64,000 nucleotides of DNA from Phoebastria nigripes (lineage: Eukaryota > Chordata > Aves > Procellariiformes > Diomedeidae), in NCBI GenBank assembly GCA_035582835.1, contig JAYKAV010002780.1, positions 430,153-494,152 of the forward strand. The letters run 5' to 3'. The translations under genes were made by a program, and so were the position numbers. The notes beneath the pieces were generated by a model. The model did not search any database and was not told the origin of the DNA. It was given only the letters and a program-made list of their open reading frames with translations. The first letter of the stretch is position 1. Each line of letters begins with the position of its first letter. This document shows positions 32,985 to 46,200 of this stretch, piece by piece.

Positions 32985-33330
32985 GCTCAGGGCCAGCTCT
33001 AGGTATAGGCAAAATAGGCAGTTGCCAGTGGCAACAGACTGATGGTGAAACCAGAGTGAGTTCAGGCTCCTGCAGCCGCCAGTGCCCTGGAGAGCCAGCC
33101 TGGTGGCTGTGCTGGAGGAATCAGGACATGTGGGGCTGTGGCCTTTGATGGCAGTGGTGAAGACCTAAGGGCTTCCTTGCAACTGTTGTCATCAACACTT
33201 NGCTCCCCTGACACCTCTGCCATAGCAGAGGTGGAAAGCGTGACTCTCCGGGACCCTCCCCTGGCTCTGCTGCTGCTCTTTTGCAGCAAAATTCAATTTT
33301 GCCGGCACATCTGAGATGTCTGGAGCTGAC
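32985..33330. repeat. Possible ancient interspersed repeat
   Basis: GGCCAGCTCTAGGTATAGGC-AAAATAGGCAGTTGCC at the left edge is a phrase I recall from dispersed sauropsid repeats. The remainder (to about 33330) is GC-richer than its flanks. Frames across it on both strands (for example minus 33062-33289) look non-coding. Confidence 0.3.
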
Positions 33331-36203
33331 TTGCATCATGAGAGTCCTGCGGGCTTACAGTTGCTCGGGGCAGCTTGAGGTTACCCAGACTTTAAATCTT
33401 TATCGGCTCCTCAGAGCAATGGCAACGCCAGCACTGACAGAAAGAAGTCAGGAAGGTGTCATGCTGCGGCAGGAGAAACAAGCCAGGCCTTGCAGAAATG
33501 TGCAGGCGAAGATCAAACAATTTTTCATGAAATCATGCCAGAGAACTAGGGATATTTTTGTGCCAAAATAATGCAGAGCATGGTAAGTGAAGAAGAATTG
33601 TTGCTGGTCATTCTGGAAGCTGAGTCAAAGCCAAGACCCACCAGCTAGCAGCCCCACATTTCTAGCCTTTCCTGTTGCATCTTTGACCCAAGCAGAGCCT
33701 GAACATCATTTGTGTTGGAAAGTCATAACTATGATTTCCAGTGCTTTTGCATTATAAAGCAATTTCTGAAAAGTCATGATTTCTCGTTGGCAGGTACTCC
33801 ATCACTGGGAAGCATCTGAAGAAGTGCTTTTTCGAAGAATTTTATTCCAAGGCTCATATATTGGTCTGTGTGCATTCGTGTTTACAGAGCACTGAACTGT
33901 ATTTGCTTTGTTGCTTCATTACTAGAAATATTATCTGCTTGCAAAACAATACCTGTTTGGGAAGGGATTTGGTGGGAGGGTGAGGTTGCTCAAAGTTTAT
34001 TTTTTGCTCTCGTTGCCACTTACTGATGCCTGCTGCTTAAGTAAGTAGGCTAGTTGAAAAAGGCAGCTCCTTTTTTCCATGTCCATAAGTGATCCACTGC
34101 CATTTGGCAGTGCTGTNCGAAGGTATAGCAAGGGCATAAAGTTAACAGCCAGGCATGTACTGACTCCCACCTCTTCTCCACAGGGAGTCTTTTTCTGGGC
34201 TCAAACAAGGTGAGGTTCAGCTCTGTCTCAAAGACCTGCTGCTGGGTGTCTGGGGATATTGCGTATTCTCTGCCTCGCTTAGCAAGCTTTCCATAGCTGT
34301 GCAGTCTGGGACTCCTAGTCCTTGTCTTGCCTGGACCACACCTGCAAATAATGTCCTGGTATTTTTATTTTTTTCTTTTAGCTGCGGCTTATTTTGAGTT
34401 ACAGTGTGAACCCAGAGCCAGCAGAGATGAGCAACTCCAAAACTAGTGGGAATTTAAAGGAGGGTCAACAGCCAGTCAGCGAACGATTCAAAATTCACCA
34501 TGCCGCTCACTGTTCCTGTTTGCTCACTCCTAAAAATTATGCGTGGAGAAGTTGATTTATTTATTTGTGGCACCACTTTGGAATCAGCAATAGAGTCGTC
34601 ATACCTCCAGCTTAGTTAAGATGACATTATTCTAGAGACATCTCTTTCCGCCACCCCAGGCAGATGCTTTCTCCCCCTGAGGTGGTGCCTGTTCATTGAA
34701 AGCGGAGTTGCTCCACAGCCTCACTCCTGAAGAAGTCTTCCAGCAAAACTCTCGCAGTGTCCCTGCAGCAGTGGCTATGGAGGCCTTTTCACAGAGCTGC
34801 TTCTTAATTGCTGTTATCTGTATTCATAGATTCATGGATCGAAGGCTGGGAGGGACCATTGGATCATCTCTTTTGACCTCTGCGAGCCCTTAAGTGTCAT
34901 CATTTACCCCTGCATTGAACTCGTGTTTAGCTGTACCATGTGTTCCAGCAGGGACGCAAAGTTACCGAGGGACAGAGAATTCGGCCCTTCTTCTGGTGGT
35001 TCATCTCCTCTGCTGTTAGAAATATACACTGCATTGTGGCAGTGCCTGAGGGAGCCATCTCAAGGCCTGAGGCCCCATTATGCTGGCCCCGCTACACATA
35101 ATTTTAAAAGACAGCTATTGCCCCAGAGAACGTAGAGACTGTAAAGTATATGTGAGGCTTAATGTCAAATAGAATATTATGCAGTTGGTTTCAGGCTGCT
35201 TGGCCAAGTGAGGAAAAATTAAACAATACAGTGGCCTAAAGTAGTTTGGGACCAAGGGCTGAAATGCGGAAGGCAGACATGAGGTTTGCACAAATGTCAC
35301 AGGCAGAAGAGGAATGATTCAGAGAGGACAGTTGNCCTTAGCATGGTGGTATAATTTATAAATCAAAATAAATAAATAGAACGTGCAGAAGAAATATAAA
35401 ATAATAATAAACAGAGGAAAATTCAATCAGGTCCCTGAGGATTAAAGAGAAAAAATAGCCTTGAGGAGAGCTGGACTCTCTGATCTTTTTCTGAGCTCTG
35501 GGTGTCTGCATTCTCTTTGCAAAATGATAAATAATCGAAATAAACAGCAGGCTTAAGGATTTTCAAAATGCTGAATAAAATCAGCTCCCACATATACAAA
35601 ATATTAATGTTTCCTGGTGTATATATTTATTAATCTGATTAGAAAGAAAGAATGGACTGAGCAAAATAATGTAATTATGTCCCTGAATGCATGGTTGAAG
35701 GTAATTTAGGGGTTTATTTCATTCTTTTGTCCTCTGGAATATCATCTCAGTTTTCTGAGCAATACTTTTTCCTTCTGCAAGGCCTTCAGTACTCGTTGGG
35801 ATGTTTACATATTTTTCTCTTATCTCCTCTGGAATATCTATTGGTATTTTCAAGGCGGTCTTTTTCCTTCAGACTAAGAGAAGAGTTAAAACCTTAAAAT
35901 TGTGTGGGCCTCATTCTTCATTTGCATTACATTTGTACCTCTTAGGTGAACCAAGTTTGGTGGACTGTCTCCTGTGTGATTCCGTCTGAGAGGAGAATGA
36001 GGCCTGTTATGTTCCTGACTAGCTCACCAGTACAAGCTGGTAATCACAGGGTCTTGGGAAGAGTCAAACATTACTGCTTAGGTTGAAAAGCATTCAGCCT
36101 CTTGTGTTTCCCCTGTGAAGTAGCACGTTTCACAGAATTTTAAGTTGACCTTGGCTTAGCTAATCAGGTTCCTAGAGCTATTGCAGTAGGGCTTGAGCCA
36201 TCT
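33331..36203. other. Gene-free stretch with one CR1 fragment
   Basis: Apart from 34826-34985 nothing is recognised. AT-rich runs with AATAAATAAATA-type sequence lie at about 35360-35415. Confidence 0.55.
34826..34985 (-). mobile_element. Old CR1 LINE 3' fragment
   Basis: ATTCATAGATTCATGGATCG followed by GGAGGGACCATTGGATCATC and TTTTGACCTC is the reverse complement of the older CR1 3' end (GACTAGATGATC..GGTCCCTTCTGGCCTT...AATCTATGAA). Divergence is high and the 5' limit is uncertain. Confidence 0.6.
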
Positions 36204-36208
36204 ATAAT

Positions 36209-36727
36209 TGTTGTGGTTTAACCTGGCAGGCAGCCAAACACCACACAGCCGCTCGCTCACTCCCCCCTCCCCTCAGTGGGATGGGGGAGAGAATCGGGAA
36301 AAAAAAAGTAAAATTCATGGATTGAGATAAAGACAGTTTAATAAAACAGAAAAGGAAGGGAAAATAATGATAATGATAATAATAATAATGATAGAATATA
36401 CAAAATGAGTGATGCACAATGCAATTGCTCACCACCNNNNNNNNNNNNNNNNNNNNNNNNNNNNNNNNNNNNNNNNNNNNNNNNNNNNNNNNNNNNNNNN
36501 NNNNNNNNNNNNNNNNNNNNNNNNNNNNNNNNNNNNNNNNNNNNNNNNNNNNNNNNNNNNNNNNNNNNNNNNNNNNNNNNNNNNNNNNNNNNNNNNNNNN
36601 NNNNNNNNNNNGTAGACTACTTAGCAACAACTAAAAACATCAGTGTGTTATCAACATTCTTCTCATACTAAATCCAAAACACAGCACTAGGAAGAAAATT
36701 AACTCTATCCCAGCCGAAACCAGGACA
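36209..36727 (-). mobile_element. Solo LTR of the same ERVL-like family, opposite orientation, with assembly gap
   Basis: It begins TGTTGTGGTTTAACCTGGCA and ends CCCAGCCGAAACCAGGACA, with perfect 5-bp duplications ATAAT at 36204-36208 and 36728-36732. Its right end is the reverse complement of the type of sequence that opens the 19441 element (GGCTGGGAT..AGTTAA), so its sense strand is minus. A 175-base N run (36437-36611) occupies its middle and an (AAT/GAT)n stretch lies at about 36367-36395. No internal viral genes are present. Confidence 0.87.
36437..36611. other. Assembly gap (175 N)
   Basis: A run of Ns within the 36209-36727 LTR. Its length may be an estimate. Long open frames reported across it are artefacts. 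Confidence 0.98.
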
Positions 36728-36732
36728 ATAAT

Positions 36733-39189
36733 GCACTTGGATCTTCCCAGGGGCTGAGTTAAGGTAAAGTGCTGGTAAAGACAGCAGCTATCTACCTCCA
36801 CCCACTTGCACCTTCATCACTACAAGTCAGAACACAAAGATCCAAACTGAGGAAACGCTGAATTAGCCCCTGAAAAGCATCACTGGAAAGCTAAATTTGA
36901 TTAAACTAGCTGCAGATCGCTTCACATGGTAGTAACATGGGCATATACAAAGGATTTCAGCTTCTTGGGCTGTTTCTGCTTGGATTCAGCCTTCCAGACC
37001 AAGATGTGCATTGCTTGATGCAGCTCTGCTTGCTCACATTGCTTCCTCTAAACTTCCAGTAGCTTGGCAAAGGGTCTACGTGGTCCTGTAGCTGCCCCAA
37101 TCAGGCTGATGCACACCCTTGCTGCCTTTGAGGCAGGCAACAGCAGTACTACTGAAGAAGGACTGTGCTATGAGAGCAGGCAGATGCAGGGAAACAGGGA
37201 ACATCAATGCTAAGGGTAGTACAGGCTGAGGCAGGAGCTTCAGTAGAAAACCTCTGGCCAACTGCTATGCAGGGGGAGAAGCTGTTCTGTAATATTTCTT
37301 GCTCAGATGTGATGGATGTTCAAATGCCTTTAAATACATCCACTTATCTTTGAAGTCAGAAACAATATTTAAGATAATCTATAAACTGGCAGACACAAAA
37401 GGCTCTGGGAGCAACTGGAGGAAGCAACTGATAGACCTGCATTATCCAGCACAACACAGTTCAGGAGAGTCATTGGTGTGGAGGGTATGTATGAATGGGA
37501 CCTCTGATTAAATGCCACCAGCTGTCTGTTAACCTAAGATCAAGATTAGCAGGTTGGCAGAGACATTCCAGCTAGGTCTGAAAGGAGTCCATCTGGGCCT
37601 GTCAGTCCAGGCNCAGCTCTGCCGAGCCCTACGCACCCTCCCCAGTCATATGCACCCTACTTAGCCCTAAGCATACTACCCAACCCTATGCATCATTCCC
37701 AAGGCTGTGAGTGTGGAGGAGTGGGATATACTAGCTTTGTAGAAAAGCAGCTTGCCTCTGGAAGCAATAGCTGTTTGCAGTCGCGGTCTCTTCACTCCTT
37801 CATGCTTTTTCTTGGCATGTCTCAGGCGCAGTGCCCTATGCAGTGGATGGGGAAGGTGTGTGCTGAGACATCTCTTTCTGCGCATGGGACAGAGGAGCTG
37901 GAGCAAGGGGCTGAGGGATGGGATTGTGGTCTCCGGAGGGATGTCCTGCCAGACTGCCTGTGCATGCCAGGGAGCTCCAGGGAGAATTCAGCTGACAGGA
38001 AACCAATTTCCTCCCTAAGTTTACCACTGCGTGAGAAGACAAGAGGGTGCTTAGGAAGCAAGACCAAGATCAATCTGGTTGCTTTACATGACATAAAAGT
38101 GACCTGAGCAAGACACTCAGAGCCCCCCTCCTCCTTCCAGATGCCTTTACCCTGGTGTAACTCTAAAGACCTTGGTGGAGCTACAGCTTTATCAACAAGA
38201 AGAGGCAATCTGGACCCCTTTAGCAATGTAATGTGAGAGCATTAAAGAGGCAGAATTATTGGTGCCAAAGAGGAAGACAGGTCAGCAGCGAGAGAACAGT
38301 AATGAGAGAATAAGAGGCTCTGATGGGAGTTTCTCTCAGCCCTTCCTCAACAGAAGGGCAGGAGCTGTATTGTGGAGCCTTCGATTACACAGAGGAATTA
38401 GAGTGAAATTGCAGGCTCTCGGCAACCTGCCACATTTTAAGAGGAACTCTTGGGCAAAAAAGTAGGAAAAAGCCTCCTTTTTTTCCCTATAAAACTGAAA
38501 TAAAGCAAGTAATGGTATATGTCAGTCCCTCCATAAGTCTTCACATTTCCCTTCACTCTCAGAATTCAACTTAATAGGCTCCAAACATAGACTGCTTTAA
38601 CAGCCAGTATTCTGACATCTCTTGGTGTTACCTAGAAAATGTCAGCAGCTCAAATGCAGAATAGAAATGTGGCTTCAGTTTTCTTTCAAGCAATTTATTT
38701 TTTTTGTCCTTTGACATCCAGTAGCTGCAGGGGTGATGCCTCAATTCCAGAAGTAGCTGCAATTAAATGAAATGGATTCCAAATTCCAAACAGGTTTCAG
38801 ATTAAGTTTTTGAATATGTAAATTTAGAAACATAAATTTAAATTTAAACTACAGGGAAAAAAAATGAAGAGCATTTTGGCTGCTTAGAAAATTTAATACA
38901 AGACATTTTCTTCTTTTTAAGGGCTTGGAAGTCTAAAGTTCCAGGCAGGTGGAAATATTATGAATCTTATATAGGCACATCGTGGTCAATTTCATTTAAA
39001 ATAAAGTAAAAATTACTGAGGTGCAGAGTTTCTACACATATGATGCAAGAACAAGCTTTGTGACTAGCTAGATGCGGACAAATACAATGCCTCAGCATGT
39101 TACTACATCTTCTGCCCCCTTGCTTTTCAAACTTCTCTGCCATTTTGCTCTTGAAGCCCTGTTCAGTTTGGGGGTTTTGTGACATAGTT
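36733..39189. other. Gene-free stretch
   Basis: Contains the degenerate minisatellite at 37618. The overlapping 139-aa (plus) and 134-aa (minus) frames at 37688-38226 are mutual shadows in GC-richer DNA. Confidence 0.55.
37618..37702 (+). repeat. Degenerate minisatellite of CCCTA(T/C)GCA units
   Basis: GAGCCCTACGCACCCTCCCC, then ATATGCACCCTACTTAGCCC, then TAAGCATACTACCCAACCCT and ATGCATCATT give about four diverged units of roughly 20 bases. Confidence 0.6.
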
Positions 39190-40170
39190 CTTTACTGATT
39201 CTCAGTTTTTCTTGGCTTTGTCGTGGTCCCCTTGTACTTCTGCTGGTTTACAAGAGTCCAACAAGGACCTGACCTTCTGGCCCATCTCCTACAGTCTCAA
39301 GTCTTGCATGCCTTTAGCTACTTCGGGCTGAGAAATTTCAGGTGTGCTTTGCAAATCCAGACCTCTGATGAAAACCACACCTTTAATTCTTTCTGACTTT
39401 ATTTATCGCATAGCTGTAATCTTACACTCAGCATGGCTAAACTGATGCTTGTTTTTCCTCTACGTGAAACTTTGCCTTCTTCCTGTCTTTCTCCAGTACC
39501 ACAGATGTGTTACCTTTCACTCAATCCTCCGACATCACTGCTAAATTTTGGCCTTTTCATCCTTATAATACTTGTCCAGAAGCTTGATTTCTTTTGCCAC
39601 CAACACTTCCTTTCTCGTTGCCTTTCATTTCAGCAATTTTAGCTCCCTGAAGTTAATTTAAAATATTAACTGTTCTGGTAATCTTTCAGACTTATCTCTG
39701 GCCACAACCCACTGCTCTTCAAGTGCATCCCATGGTTTAGTCAAAATTTCTCACCTCTGCATTTAGGGCCTTTCATTTCTTAGCTTCACCAGTTCTCTTT
39801 AGATGAATAAATTATGAATAAATTAGTTCCAACCTATTCTGCCCATCAGTCTACCTTTCTGTCTAAAAGATGCATCTTCTTCCCATGACACATTTTAGAT
39901 TTGGGGAAAATCTCCATATTCACAGAGGTACTAATATTCACCTCTGTATAAGATCTTAAAAACAACCTAAAACACTGTTGTCCTCAGTTGGCTCAATGAT
40001 AATTTTTCTTTCCTATGCTTTCCACTCCAACTTACTTTCACATTCATGCCTTTTCTCTTCATTACCTCTTTGCCACACGTCAGTAACAGTAATATCAGCA
40101 ACAAAACATGCCACCAAAGAAACCTCCGAATCCTGCAGCAGCTACAGCATCATCAAACAGCAGGTTATCC
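39190..40170 (+). repeat. Pyrimidine-biased stretch of unknown origin
   Basis: About 1 kb of T/C-biased plus strand with few G, containing TTTCTGTC, CTTCTTCC and TCTCTTC phrases and ending at the 40175 tandem duplication. No coherent frame is seen. It may be an old repeat. Confidence 0.4.
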
Positions 40171-40174
40171 TCTA

Positions 40175-40269
40175 AATCATATCACAGATGCCTCTGCATC
40201 TGTGTTTCTACCATACAGCCCCAAATCATATGACTGCCTCTGCATCTGTGTTTCTACCATGCAGCCCCA
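40175..40269 (+). repeat. Tandem duplication, about 47-bp unit, two copies
   Basis: Copy 1 (40175-40223, 49 bases) and copy 2 (40224-40269, 46 bases) both read AATCATAT then GCCTCTGCATCTGTGTTTCT-ACCAT.CAGCCCCA. They differ by a three-base length change and few substitutions. Confidence 0.92.
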
Positions 40270-43200
40270 AATCTGAAAGAAACTGCCATCACAGAGTGGT
40301 ATCACCAGCTGCTACCATAATATAGATTCATTAGTGACAAATACCAGTATTCTGCTTAAACCTGACTTTAAAGAAAGAGAGAATGTGTTTGAATTTTAAT
40401 TTCATTAGAGAAAAAGAAACCTGAAAATTCAGAAAATTTAGTTCCAGTTTTGTACATCCACAAAATCTGAGTGTTAGGCATAATGTTAAAAAGCTTCACT
40501 ACCAAGAAATATGCAAGACTTCCCTAAAAATCCTTCCAGTGAATGCTTAAGTCTGGGNTTTTTTTCTGATCCTAACAAGGTTTAAGGTCATTCAGTCTTC
40601 CTCTCCCTGTTAAAATATTGTGTGGATTACCAAAATGTAATTGGCACTTAAATACCATGCTGCTATTGCCTTGAGTCAAACAGATATGCAAAAGGCACAG
40701 CAGGAATGTGTGATAAAGCACATTTTGGAATGGAAACTAATGCTTTCTTTAGCACTAGTCTAACTCAGAGGGCATCTTGGATTCAAATTAACGGACTGTC
40801 GGCAGCTGCTTATAAAATTAGGTTCCAAAGGATAGTGCAAATCTAAAACTTTGATTCCTTGCAAGCAGCTGCAAGAAATCTCTTACAACTCCAGTGCTGC
40901 ATGGAAGCGGAAGAAGATCTGATTTTTGCTCCGTAAATGTTTACCTGTTCTACCAGTTTTGTCACTATATTGTATTTTGGATTAAAAGAATTTGATAGCT
41001 GAAACTAATCGCCGAAGAATAATAACCTGGCATTCTTATATATCCATCAGAGATGTGGATTGGCTCAGTAATATAAAAAATTGGCCGGAGGACAGAGACT
41101 TAGCTACTAGCATCCTAACTGGAGAGATCCAGAATAGGTTTTATTCTTTGTCTTCCTTTTCAGAATGATTGTCTTTGTGCATGTGTGCGTGTGTGTAGAA
41201 GGCTTGGCAATGATATAATCTTGGAAGGCTTTTAATCAGCTCAAGGAGCTTAACTTAATACGTGAAAATGTATCAAAGCAAATGTTAAAGAAGTTGGCCT
41301 GTCAGTCAGCGAGCAGCTGAAGAGCTGAAGGACAGCATGCAACACCCATTAGGCAGTGAGTGCCGGGACTAGCAAATGCCAAGTAGTGGCTGCAGAAAGT
41401 CCACGGGCTAATAACTCGCGAAAGGTAACGAACAGCTGAGGATCTCTCTATGTTATGTGTCCTGCCCACCATGCTTATGCACTCAGAGAGCGACTAAGCT
41501 TGCGAGCCAACAACTAAACTGCATTCACACATGATTAAAGGGAACCTTAGCGGTAAGGATGTGACATGTGTAGCTTAAATTTATGACAGTTCATCTGCTA
41601 TGTGAGTGGTATCTTGAATGGAGTCCAACAGCTCTTCCGTCAGCTGCATCCATATGCTATGCATGTGTTCCCTGCTAAGCACATCTTTTAAATTTAGTCT
41701 TTGTGGGTGCATGTTCTACACTTTCTCCATGTTTGTGGCTCTTTCGTGTGCGTTCTTTAGAAAAATACTCCTGTTCATTTCAAAGGCTGTTGCAAGCTCT
41801 TCAGATGCTCTCCAGCCATTCAGCCGTGACCTCAGCAAGATGCCCCAGCACCCTCCCTCCCCATTTCACCCCGGCCGTGCGGCAGCCACTGCCACTCTTT
41901 GGGCTGCACTGCGAGTCGTGAGCTCCTCGGGGAACTGTTAGTGCTTCCCCGCTCCTTTGTTCGGAGGTGGTGAACATCCTGCTGATGCTTGCAATGATGT
42001 TTGCCCCCATTTAAAATTTATCGACTCTTAGGCAGAATGATCTGAATATGGTGACAAGCCTCCCCACACAGCATCTTTTCTGGTGGATTTTAAGCCTCAT
42101 CCGTTGATTTTTTTTTAATCAACGTTTACCACTAACAAGAAATCCCTTGTCACATTTTTGCCATATGGGATAAGGGGCGAGTGTTTGTATCTTTGAAGGC
42201 AGTAGTTGCCCCTCATGGTTCTCTCCCAAGTCTCCAAAGTGAAAGAACCTTTCCTAGAAGAAACTGTAAGCCAAGCAGAAATAGGTGTCAAACTACCCAG
42301 TAGCACAATGGCACACGCATACTAGATTATAAAAGCCTTTTCTCTGGTAGGTATTTCTTCCCAAGTCGTCTTCTGGAACAGAACATACTGCCCTACACAT
42401 CAGCAAAGAACTGAAGATTCAAGGAAAATAAGAAAATTAGAAGGGAGAGAAAATATGAAATACTCTTCTCACAACTAGCAAATGTGGAGGAGTACTGCTC
42501 TGATATTAAAGACTAGTGCCGTTCTTCAGGCTTGAGAGTTCAGATTTATGAAAGAAATGCATAGCAGTTCCCAGAGGAAGAGGGGCAAGCCAAAACACTC
42601 AAAACATAATGAATCTGGACACAAAATTATATGTTCACATAAAAATGTTATGAGGAAAAAACAGAACAGTGAAGTCCTAAAAAGTATTGTCTGCACATTC
42701 AGGAATTAAATTGTTAGCTAACATTTGAAAATCGAATAGTGGTAAAACTTAAAAAGCAGAGGGATTAAGGAATCTGCTGTAGCTCACATGGTAATCTGTG
42801 CCAGAAAAAAGTACAGAATTTGGATGTCTTCTGCTTTTAATGACACACACTGTTTCCTCTTCCCACAGATAACCCTACTGATGTGGTCGTCTTGCAAGGA
42901 GAGGGTGAATTAAAAAATAGCATCTATTCAAATATTTAGCACATGCCCACAGTCGAATTCATGTTACCTAACTTCAGCAGTCTGAAAGTTGGAAATGGGA
43001 TTTATCTGCCCAAATTTAGACTCCTACAGTGCACACGTCAACAGTTGAGCTAGTCATACTGACTCCTTTATAGGCAGTGAAGAGAAACAGGCACTTCTGA
43101 TGCGTAAGCACATCTCATCCTAAAAAATATGTCTAAAAGAGATCCAGCGAATCACATGTAGAAGTGGCTTTTTCTCCATCAACTATGAAGAGAGTCCAGA

Positions 43201-46200
43201 CTGTTATCATTATGATACAGGCTTTTAAAGTTCAGCGAGATGAATCTCTCTCTGGGTGTCTAATCTAAACTGGTCGTTCTCATTCCCTCGTTGTGTTGAC
43301 AGAGAGAAATGGTCACTTCCAGAGGTCTTGGTCATCTTGGTCATCTCCCTCAGCTACAAACGCCTAAAATAGCTGGTATGAGCTGCCCTCCAGAGGTTTT
43401 TGCTGCTGGGGGGTGGAAGCCTCTGGGATTGCTGAGGAGTGTGAGCTGAGAGGAACTGAAATTATTTGAGCCATTCCTCATTCCCACACATCTATTTTTG
43501 TGGTTTTAAAATGTTGCCTCTGGAGATACGGAATGCTCAGGAGGACAGTGCTAGGAGAGGAGGAGGGGGCTCCAAGGACGAGTGAAATCTGAATGTGTCA
43601 TTTTTATTTACATATCATTTAAGCCACTGCCTTCCCTGAAGTTTTTCCTTTCCTCTGTCAGTAGCTATTGCTGTTGGTGTCGGCAAGGAAGGGCATTTTT
43701 TCTTCAGAGGTGCCATGCTGTGCACACAAGGCTTGGAGGCCTGTCCCAAAGCCAGCTTGCTTTCCTCCCCCAAGGTCAGAGCATTGCTTGCCCGCTAGCA
43801 CACCCTATACTGGGGAGAAAATGCAAAAAGAAAGGCAGGGAGGCATAGGAAGGCACAACGGTGAATGGGATATTAAGGATAATGAAACTGGAAATNGCTT
43901 CTCTTTTTTCCTCCATTTGTCCTGTATAGTGAGATAATCCCTTGACTGACAGTTATTTCGTCCCTCTCTGATTCACGCAGCGATCCCTGGAATATGCAAA
44001 TGGTAGGCTGCAGGTTCTTCTGGTCACTGCGCTGCCTTTCGCTGCTCTGTGCCAAGTGAGGCGTGAGGTCTCCTGCAGAGCTCGGGTGTAGCGCTCTGAT
44101 GTGGCTGCACACACACGTATGTGTACACGCACACACCAAGCACCATCTTGGGGAAGATGCAGTGGCGTGGGTTGCAAAAAAGGACTCATTTTTCATCATT
44201 CCAGGTACTGACGGAAACACTCAGCAAAATATACTCCTTTGTCTTTGTCTCCTTTGTTTCTCACTGTCCCTCCAGAAAGCTGTGTTCGGAATCTCACATC
44301 TCTTTTTCCTGTTTAAGCATCCTTTAATTGCCTGCTACATGCAAAATGGATCCTCATTAAATAGAATTTATCCTAAAACAGTCCTGATTAAGCAGTAGTA
44401 ATTATTGATCTCTGCCATTAGGCTTAGTCGGTCCCCAGGGAAGCTTCCTGAGAGCAGGAAGAAGATGGGGATCTCTGCTCTGCGGTGCAGGGACTCTGGT
44501 TTGGCTGTGTGCGTGTACAGCCCCGAGCCTGGGGACCAGGNAGCATTGCACTTTGGGGTTACAGATGGGCAGGGGTTTTTTGCTTTGTTCTGTGCTCCTA
44601 CAACAGCTCTTTGGGGTACACCCCTGAGCCCAGCTTGAGGAGGCGTTGAGGCCAGGCTCCCTGCTGTTGACACTGGCCAGCCGGCCAGCAGCACTTTCAG
44701 GCTGGCAGGTGAGCTCCTAAGCCACAGGGGAGCCTCGCACCTCTGCCTCCCTGTCCTGTTTTCCCATGCAAGCCGTGGCAGCACTGCACACAGGACTCCG
44801 CGCTCCTGGGCCATGCTAGCTGTCCTCGGAGCTAGGGACAGGGAGAGATTCCCCTTCCTCCCCCCAGCTCCCGCAGGCATTGCTGCCTGCTGTCTGGGCA
44901 GCAGCTGAGCAGGCAGCAGCAGCTGTAAGGCTTGCTGGGAGGAGGGGATCATTTCTTTAATTTCTCCAGGTCCTTTTGGGCTGTCCCCATTGGCAGCACA
45001 CCTGCCAGGCTGTGCTCCTCCAGGGCCAAATTGCACTTCTGGATTAACCAGCAGCTTATGCGGGAGCTATGTTCTCTGCCAGTCAGCTCAGCAGACAAGG
45101 GTAAGGGTCTAGAGGATATCTAGGGAGCACTCAGGACCAAACTTAAGTCCAAAGTCAGGACCAAACTTAGAATTGAGCTTGCTGCTGCAGGGGAGGGCAG
45201 ACATTAGGCAGAGGATGTCTGGAACCTTCACTTGGTCTTATTTTTCCCAAGCTCTCTTCCAGGCAAGGAAGTACCTTCGCTCAGTCTCACCCCAAATCAT
45301 CCTGCCAGAGGCCAGTTTCTCAGCAGTGACACATGCAGACTGAGGACGGAGGGTCAGCGTGGAAGGAGCTGGCCCTGGGTTAGGTCCAGTTCTGCCAACC
45401 TCTGATGTGAGCATAGAGCATCAGAGGAGCTGCTTCAAAGCATGCGGGAGTGGCAGTCCCCAAAGGCCCAGCAGAATCGCTTGCTCCGCCTTGCCATCCT
45501 CCCCCCTTCTCACTCTGACGCACTCTGGGGGTGAACACCAGGGCTCATCCTGCAAAAGGTCTGTTACGAATACAAAACGGGGCACACACAGAGCATTCCC
45601 TCCACAGACAAAGGTTTCCAAGCTCCAGGGAGCTGTGCTTCATCCGCTTCCGTAGCAGATCGTACCTGGATCATCACATATTGAATGTGATGGCTATTAA
45701 AGACTATTCAGTGAGTTAGCAATGTGCTGGGTGAAAAAACACNCATGCACAGTAAGCGTTCGATCCACTGCCTGCTTGCTTGAGGGGAAATGCCAGCCCT
45801 GTGTTACGAGAAATAGTGAGTAAGTACTCCCTGTTTACTGCTGCCCATGCACCTTTTCTGATTTCCTAGGTGTGACTCTTTCCCCAGGTGGAAAAGAGCC
45901 AGCTCTATGGCATCCCAAGGCATTTCTCTTTCTGCAAGGCTGCTCTCTGCAGATCCAAAAGTCAGGCCACTTAAGCTGAATCTCAAACCTTGCTGTTACC
46001 CCGCGTCTCTGTCCGCTCTATGTGCATGTCTTTGTCAGAGCAGCTTCTGTGTCTGCAGAAAGACCATCTCCTTTTCCCAGTCCCTCTCATTTCTGTCCTT
46101 CCTGACTTTTCAAATTCAGTATCCGTAGGTTACAAGGCTGCTTGCTTGTTCTGCTCCTCTGCTTGCAGGACACCTAATAATAGCACTTACCTGGAACATT

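Noticed and set aside
36202..36671. Frames of 68-142 aa across the N run
   Set aside because: They consist mostly of unknown residues from the assembly gap inside an LTR.
37618..37702. Interstitial telomere repeat
   Set aside because: CCCTA occurs but not as contiguous CCCTAA units.
37688..38226. 139-aa plus and 134-aa minus frames
   Set aside because: They overlap each other on opposite strands, and neither shows domain or exon signals.
44368..45036. 222-aa minus-strand frame
   Set aside because: Low-complexity composition, an N inside, no domain, and GC-rich DNA with few stops; no splice or start context supports it.
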